From JAGLON01 sp041394985 (lineage in GTDB: Bacteria; Zixibacteria; MSB-5A5; GN15; JAAZOE01): a stretch of 64,000 bases of DNA. The notes under the pieces were generated by a model that had not been told where the DNA came from, searched no databases, and saw nothing but the letters and a program-made list of their open reading frames with translations. Both the position numbers and the translations under genes were made by a program. The stretch is taken from contig JAWLBI010000001.1 of the NCBI GenBank assembly GCA_041394985.1, positions 1,860,001 through 1,924,000 on the forward strand, read 5' to 3'. Shown one piece after another: positions 60,359 to 64,000 of this stretch. Position 1 is the first letter of the stretch. The number at the start of each line of letters is the position of its first letter.

Positions 60359-61264
60359 ATGGCGAGATCCTTTGTCGAAATAACCGATCTGACTGCAGAT
60401 GAAATCTGGGAAGTCTTTGATCTTTGTAAGAAAATGAAATCCGGGGAAATCGCGCCGAAACCGTATGCCGGTAAATCCGTCGGCTGTATTTTCCATAAAG
60501 CATCGCTGAGAACCCGCATCTCGTTCGAGACGGGCATTTTTCAACTCGGCGGGCAGTCTCTCTATATAACCGAAAAAGAAATCGAACTGGGCAAGCGCGA
60601 ATCAATTCACGACGCCGCCAAGGTGTTGTCGCGCTACCTGGCGACTATCATGATTCGCACCTTCGCGCACCAGGACGTCATCGACCTGGCCAAGCACTCC
60701 GATGTCCCGGTCGTCAATGGCCTGACCGACCTGACGCACCCGTGCCAGATAATGGGCGACTACTTCACGCTGCTCGAAAAGAAAGCGAAGCGTGACGATT
60801 TCAAGATCGCCTATGTCGGCGACGGCAACAACATCACGAACTCCTGGCTGAACCTGGCCGCTCGCATCCCGATGAAATTCTACATCGGTACGGCTGCCGA
60901 AACCGGTCCCGATGCGACTATTCTGAAAAAAGCCAAAGACGCCGGAATTTCCGAAATCGTTCTGACGACCGACCCGAAAGAAGCGGTCGCCGATGCCGAC
61001 GTCATCTATACCGACGTGTGGGCCTCGATGGGCCAGAAAGACAAGGCCGAAGAGAAGGCGCGCCTGCTCAAGAACTATCAGGTCAACGGCGAAATGGTCA
61101 AAATGGCCAAGAAAGATTGTTTGGTCATGCACTGTCTGCCGGCCGAGCGCGGTCGCGAAATCACCGATGAGGTCATGGATGGTCCGCACAGCGTCGTCTT
61201 TGACGAGGCCGAGAACCGCCTGCACATCCAAAAGGCCATCATGCTCTTCTGCATGCAGGGATGA
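60359..61264 (+). CDS. argF: Ornithine carbamoyltransferase
   Basis: It joins carbamoyl phosphate and ornithine to citrulline in arginine synthesis. The 301-residue length fits. The carbamoyl-phosphate loop reads SLRTR (about residue 47) where the family most often has STRTR; HPCQIMGD (about 125) and HCLPAERG (about 258) are the ornithine-side motifs, and DVWASMGQ is present. The SLRTR variant also occurs in acylornithine transcarbamylases, but HPCQ with HCLPA favours ornithine. GAGGTG lies 5 bases before the ATG. No other arginine gene is in the window. Confidence 0.93.
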   Translation: MARSFVEITDLTADEIWEVFDLCKKMKSGEIAPKPYAGKSVGCIFHKASLRTRISFETGIFQLGGQSLYITEKEIELGKRESIHDAAKVLSRYLATIMIRTFAHQDVIDLAKHSDVPVVNGLTDLTHPCQIMGDYFTLLEKKAKRDDFKIAYVGDGNNITNSWLNLAARIPMKFYIGTAAETGPDATILKKAKDAGISEIVLTTDPKEAVADADVIYTDVWASMGQKDKAEEKARLLKNYQVNGEMVKMAKKDCLVMHCLPAERGREITDEVMDGPHSVVFDEAENRLHIQKAIMLFCMQG

Positions 61265-61300
61265 ACCTGCTTTTCGGCTGTCGCGTAGAAGTATTTCTTA

Positions 61301-61328
61301 GTAGGGCAGGTTTCCAATGAAACCTGCC
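61301..61328 (+). repeat. GTAG-headed REP-like hairpin
   Basis: GTAGG then GGCAGGTTTC/GAAACCTGCC, the same stem as 57814-57842 with a different loop. Confidence 0.8.
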
Positions 61329-61352
61329 TTGCGCGAAGCGCAACAATCTTCA

Positions 61353-61376
61353 GTAGGGGCCGGTCTCCCGGCCTGC
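61353..61376 (+). repeat. GTAG-headed REP-like hairpin
   Basis: GTAGG then GGCCGG (61358-61363) and CCGGCC (61368-61373), loop TCTC. Confidence 0.7.
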
Positions 61377-61395
61377 AGAAATTTCTCGAAAACCA

Positions 61396-61431
61396 GTAAG
61401 GCAGGTCCCCCAAAGGGACCTGCCTTTTTTT
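61396..61431 (+). terminator. REP-like hairpin with T-run: likely argF terminator
   Basis: GTAA head, then GGCAGGTCCC pairing with GGGACCTGCC, followed by seven T. The stem is a compensatory variant of 61301-61328 (TTTC/GAAA changed to TCCC/GGGA). Confidence 0.8.
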
Positions 61432-61479
61432 ACGAAACGCAATAATTTCCTTGCGCTACGGCATCCGCCAAGAAACCTT

Positions 61480-62079
61480 TCAATTCCCGAAAACACTCTT
61501 CGCCCTGTCGACGACTCCTTTGACCGCATCCTCGATCGTTAAATAATGGTCCGGTTTCATCAAAAGGTATGCATTGCCCCATTTCGTGCCGTGTTGAATC
61601 TCGAGCGATGGCTTGGTAATATCCTTCTCATAAAATAACAGGGTAATCGTCGTATTACAGCCGTCGGAACCGGGTTTGTGCATCTGGATGAACATGAGGA
61701 CATTACCGCCGCATGAATCAGTCGCCGGGGGAAAGTACCGATCATTCAGTACGGAGAATTTTTTGATATACGGCCATTCGGTGGAGACCAGCGCCTTTTT
61801 ATCAACATGTATCCTATCAGATATTTCTGCCTTATCGATATAGTACTCAAGTTTAGCCAGCGCCGTTTTTCCATTGTCCTCCAAAAAACTGACATCGGTA
61901 TATCCTTTTGCGTCAGCTGTCACGACGACATTACTGACCGTGAAACACCTCGTTTGGGCTACCAGTTCTTTGTCTATGATATTCGTCTGCAGACCCATTG
62001 CTTTACACGATGCGAGTGACAGACAGAATCCACATAATAATAGTAAGTGGATTGAACGGAACGTAAAGAACGACTTCAT
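61480..62079 (-). CDS. Hypothetical lipoprotein
   Basis: A 199-residue putative lipoprotein. The ATG at 62079 follows GGAGG and gives a classical signal and lipobox (LLLLCGFCLSLASC). The mature part has several further cysteines (CFTVSNV, DSCGGN, DGCNTT) and ends in a helical segment. The family is not recognised. It is leftward, downstream of alr by 77 bp and convergent with argF. Confidence 0.75.
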   Translation of the reverse strand: MKSFFTFRSIHLLLLCGFCLSLASCKAMGLQTNIIDKELVAQTRCFTVSNVVVTADAKGYTDVSFLEDNGKTALAKLEYYIDKAEISDRIHVDKKALVSTEWPYIKKFSVLNDRYFPPATDSCGGNVLMFIQMHKPGSDGCNTTITLLFYEKDITKPSLEIQHGTKWGNAYLLMKPDHYLTIEDAVKGVVDRAKSVFGN

Positions 62080-62156
62080 GACGATATCCTCCATACGCCG
62101 ATACTTATTTCCAATGTAATAATATCTGCCGCTTCGTCAAGCTGTCGATCGACCAA

Positions 62157-63323
62157 TTATGATACGACCACGCGAGGGATTTCCGCCGGGAGGCGTACCA
62201 GGGCTTCGTAGTTCAACAGATTGGACATATCGGAAAATGAACTCACCGTTATTTGAGAGCGCTGCTGTTTGCCGATGATAACGACCTCGTCGCCGACTCT
62301 GGGGTTTTGCAACTCGGAGACATTGACCATCAGCATGTTCATGTTCACATTACCGATGACATTCACGCGGCGGCCGTTGATCAGCACACGCCCGAGGTTG
62401 CTCAGGTTCCGCCCGAAGCCGTGGAAATAACCAATCGGCACCGATGCTATCGTCTGTTTCTTCATTGTTTGATAACTGGTGCCATAGCCGACGAATTCGC
62501 CCGGCTTGATCTTTTTCAGATTCATGATATGGCTCTTCCAGGTGAGGACGCGTTTTAGCGGATCGTTATAGCGCGTATCCGATTCACTCTCGTGCTTCAG
62601 AATATATTGCATTTTCGTTTCATTGCTGGGCCAGAAGCCGTACTGAGCGATGCCGATTCGCACCATATCCATGCGCGACTCGGGATAGGTCAGCGCTGCC
62701 GCCGATGCCGCCGTGTGCCGCAAACCGCAATCCAGCCCCTGCCGTCGCAGCAGCGCACATTGTTCATCATAAGAGGCCAATTGTTCCAGGATGCGCTTGT
62801 AATTGGCGATACTCTCGGCTCCAGCCAGATGCGTGCAAACGCCTTCAAGTTGTATTAATCGCGGATTATCCAGAATCAGTGCTATCGCCTTCTGCAGGTT
62901 CTCGCCGGTCAGGCCGGTACGATTCAATCCGGTTTCGAGTTCGAGATGAATACGAGCCTGCGTGTCGAGATTTTTTGCGATGCGGTTCGTCTCTTTCAGC
63001 CTATCGAGGTTGAAAATATAAAAGGAAATATCATTTACGATTGCCCATTCCAGAGCCTCGTTGTCCACGCTGCCCGTTATCATGATATCACTATTCTTCG
63101 TTCTTGCCCTGAATACGCGCAGAGCCTCCTCGGCACTGAAGACCGAGAAGTGCCTGATACCGCACTGCTCGGCCAGCGGAATGAACTTCTCGATACCGTG
63201 GCCGTAGGCATTCGCCTTGACGACCGACGACATCGTCGCATGGGGGCCGATCTGCTTTTTGAGGAACTGGATGTTTTTCTTTAGTGCGGACTTACTTAAC
63301 TCAATGTACGAAGAACTAATCAC
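62157..63323 (-). CDS. alr: Alanine racemase
   Basis: Alr interconverts L- and D-alanine for peptidoglycan. At 388 residues it has the PLP lysine Lys36 in VVKANAYGHG, the ETGLNRTGL block (about 130), RHTAASAA (about 205) and the catalytic tyrosine region FVGYGTSY with VPIGYFHGFGR. GATTATCGTGATT upstream has no clear Shine-Dalgarno. It follows the M20 peptidase by 6 bp on the same strand, so the pair is probably one transcript. Confidence 0.95.
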   Translation of the reverse strand: MISSSYIELSKSALKKNIQFLKKQIGPHATMSSVVKANAYGHGIEKFIPLAEQCGIRHFSVFSAEEALRVFRARTKNSDIMITGSVDNEALEWAIVNDISFYIFNLDRLKETNRIAKNLDTQARIHLELETGLNRTGLTGENLQKAIALILDNPRLIQLEGVCTHLAGAESIANYKRILEQLASYDEQCALLRRQGLDCGLRHTAASAAALTYPESRMDMVRIGIAQYGFWPSNETKMQYILKHESESDTRYNDPLKRVLTWKSHIMNLKKIKPGEFVGYGTSYQTMKKQTIASVPIGYFHGFGRNLSNLGRVLINGRRVNVIGNVNMNMLMVNVSELQNPRVGDEVVIIGKQQRSQITVSSFSDMSNLLNYEALVRLPAEIPRVVVS

Positions 63324-63329
63324 GATAAC

Positions 63330-64000
63330 CTATCCTAAGAGTTGTTTGATGATGTGTGAAAACATGGCGACACCCGGCTCAATGAGTGCATCCGGAAAAT
63401 CATAATCGGGGTGATGCAGTACCGGGTGATCGACCCCGGAACCGATGCCGAAGAATGCGCCTCTGTACTTTTGCGTAAAGTGCCCGAAATCCTCGGACCA
63501 CGGGAACGGAATGTCACGATGGTGCACTTTGAGGTTAATCGCCCTGGCCGATTCTTCTATGATCGTCACAAGCTCATCATCATTGACTGTCGAGGGAAAC
63601 GGTTCCACCGTTTCAGTCTCGAGGGCGAGACCATAGGTTTTGGCTATACCCTCGGCAATGGAGAAGGCTCTGGCAGTCATATTGTCAATGACATGTTGTT
63701 CATGCGAGCGAAGTGTCGCGGCGACTTCGCCGTCACCGGGCGAGGTCCCGAATGCCTCGCGGCCGATGCGCGCATGAATAATCGTCGCCTGAGCCGATTC
63801 ATGCAGTGATGTATGAAACTGTGGCAAGGCGCTGATTTCCTGCACTAATTGTGCGACAGCCAGCGCCGGGCTGACGCCGCTTTCGGGTTCGGCCGCATGC
63901 GACGTTTTTCCGGTCAGTTTTATTCTGATGCCGGTCGAGGCCGATGCGAAGACGCCGCGGCGGACTATGATATCGCCAAGCGGATATCCCGGCAGATTGT
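63330..64000 (-). CDS. M20-family amidohydrolase/peptidase (5' end off window)
   Basis: About 223 residues from the C-terminal part of an M20 metallopeptidase of the N-acyl-L-amino-acid amidohydrolase (aminoacylase/hippurate hydrolase) type. Visible are KTSHAAEPESGVSP in the dimerisation domain (its His contributes to the neighbouring active site), TVNDDELV, the SEDFGHF block with the catalytic-domain metal ligand and the family ending HHPDYDFPDALIEPGVAMF. The true start lies beyond 64000; the first complete codon is at 63998. The exact substrate is unknown. Confidence 0.9.
   Translation of the reverse strand, partial: NLPGYPLGDIIVRRGVFASASTGIRIKLTGKTSHAAEPESGVSPALAVAQLVQEISALPQFHTSLHESAQATIIHARIGREAFGTSPGDGEVAATLRSHEQHVIDNMTARAFSIAEGIAKTYGLALETETVEPFPSTVNDDELVTIIEESARAINLKVHHRDIPFPWSEDFGHFTQKYRGAFFGIGSGVDHPVLHHPDYDFPDALIEPGVAMFSHIIKQLLG

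Noticed and set aside
60602..61231. 209-residue ORF antisense to argF
   Set aside because: Antisense shadow; argF motifs are complete on the other strand.

Overview
This 64 kb window looks like a chromosome segment from an uncultured diderm bacterium of the FCB superphylum. A Zixibacteria-like lineage is the best guess, and it is an inference. The reasons are a BamA/TamB outer-membrane assembly pair, several beta-barrel proteins, a subtilase with a type IX-style C-terminal sorting domain next to secreted proteins with dockerin repeats, an FCB-type short RpoZ, and frequent TTG/GTG starts. Base composition is near 50% GC. Three genes (25804-26397, 53242-53835, 53946-54668) are visibly AT-richer. 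I saw no rRNA, tRNA, CRISPR array or complete insertion sequence.

Layout: 1-6145 is a leftward cluster dtd-maf-rodZ-hypothetical-smc (smc runs off the left edge). 6394-9566 is rightward: trxA, a CoA-binding protein, a tiny membrane ORF with an in-frame UGA (candidate selenoprotein), a rhomboid protease and a protein with a degenerate receiver domain. 9723-13271 holds dsbD, a DUF2064 glycosyltransferase-like gene and a creatininase-family gene. 13407-25620 is rich in secreted and envelope proteins: M14 carboxypeptidase with dockerin, an outer-membrane/lipoprotein operon, a SET-domain protein, a class IV aminotransferase, a DUF401 permease, dockerin and fibronectin-like proteins. 26552-35275 runs from an ECF sigma factor, its zinc anti-sigma factor and a catalytically dead HtrA-like protein through a carboxymuconolactone-decarboxylase-like protein to TamB and BamA, that is, envelope stress control leading into outer-membrane assembly. 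35383-41590 carries cysteine desulfurase, mnmA, a UPF0173 hydrolase, AsmA and cysE. 41615-48220 carries bacteriohemerythrin, an AGCS symporter, the subtilase and a two-component pair. 48274-52325 is yicC-gmk-rpoZ-topA. 54745-57622 is xerC-hslV-hslU. The right end holds a LiaF-like protein, an outer-membrane porin, argF, a lipoprotein, alr and a partial M20 peptidase.

The most unusual material is (i) the UGA-containing small ORF at 7169-7327 with a hairpin after the UGA; (ii) a textbook terminator lying inside the signal-peptide codons of the dead HtrA gene at 27861-27894; (iii) two intergenic repeat islands, 52326-53241 and 57623-58231, which share several hairpin families, including GTAG-headed REP-like elements also seen at 22113, 53840 and 61301-61431. 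One composite element there appears to be interrupted by a nested insertion bounded by a 13-bp direct repeat.
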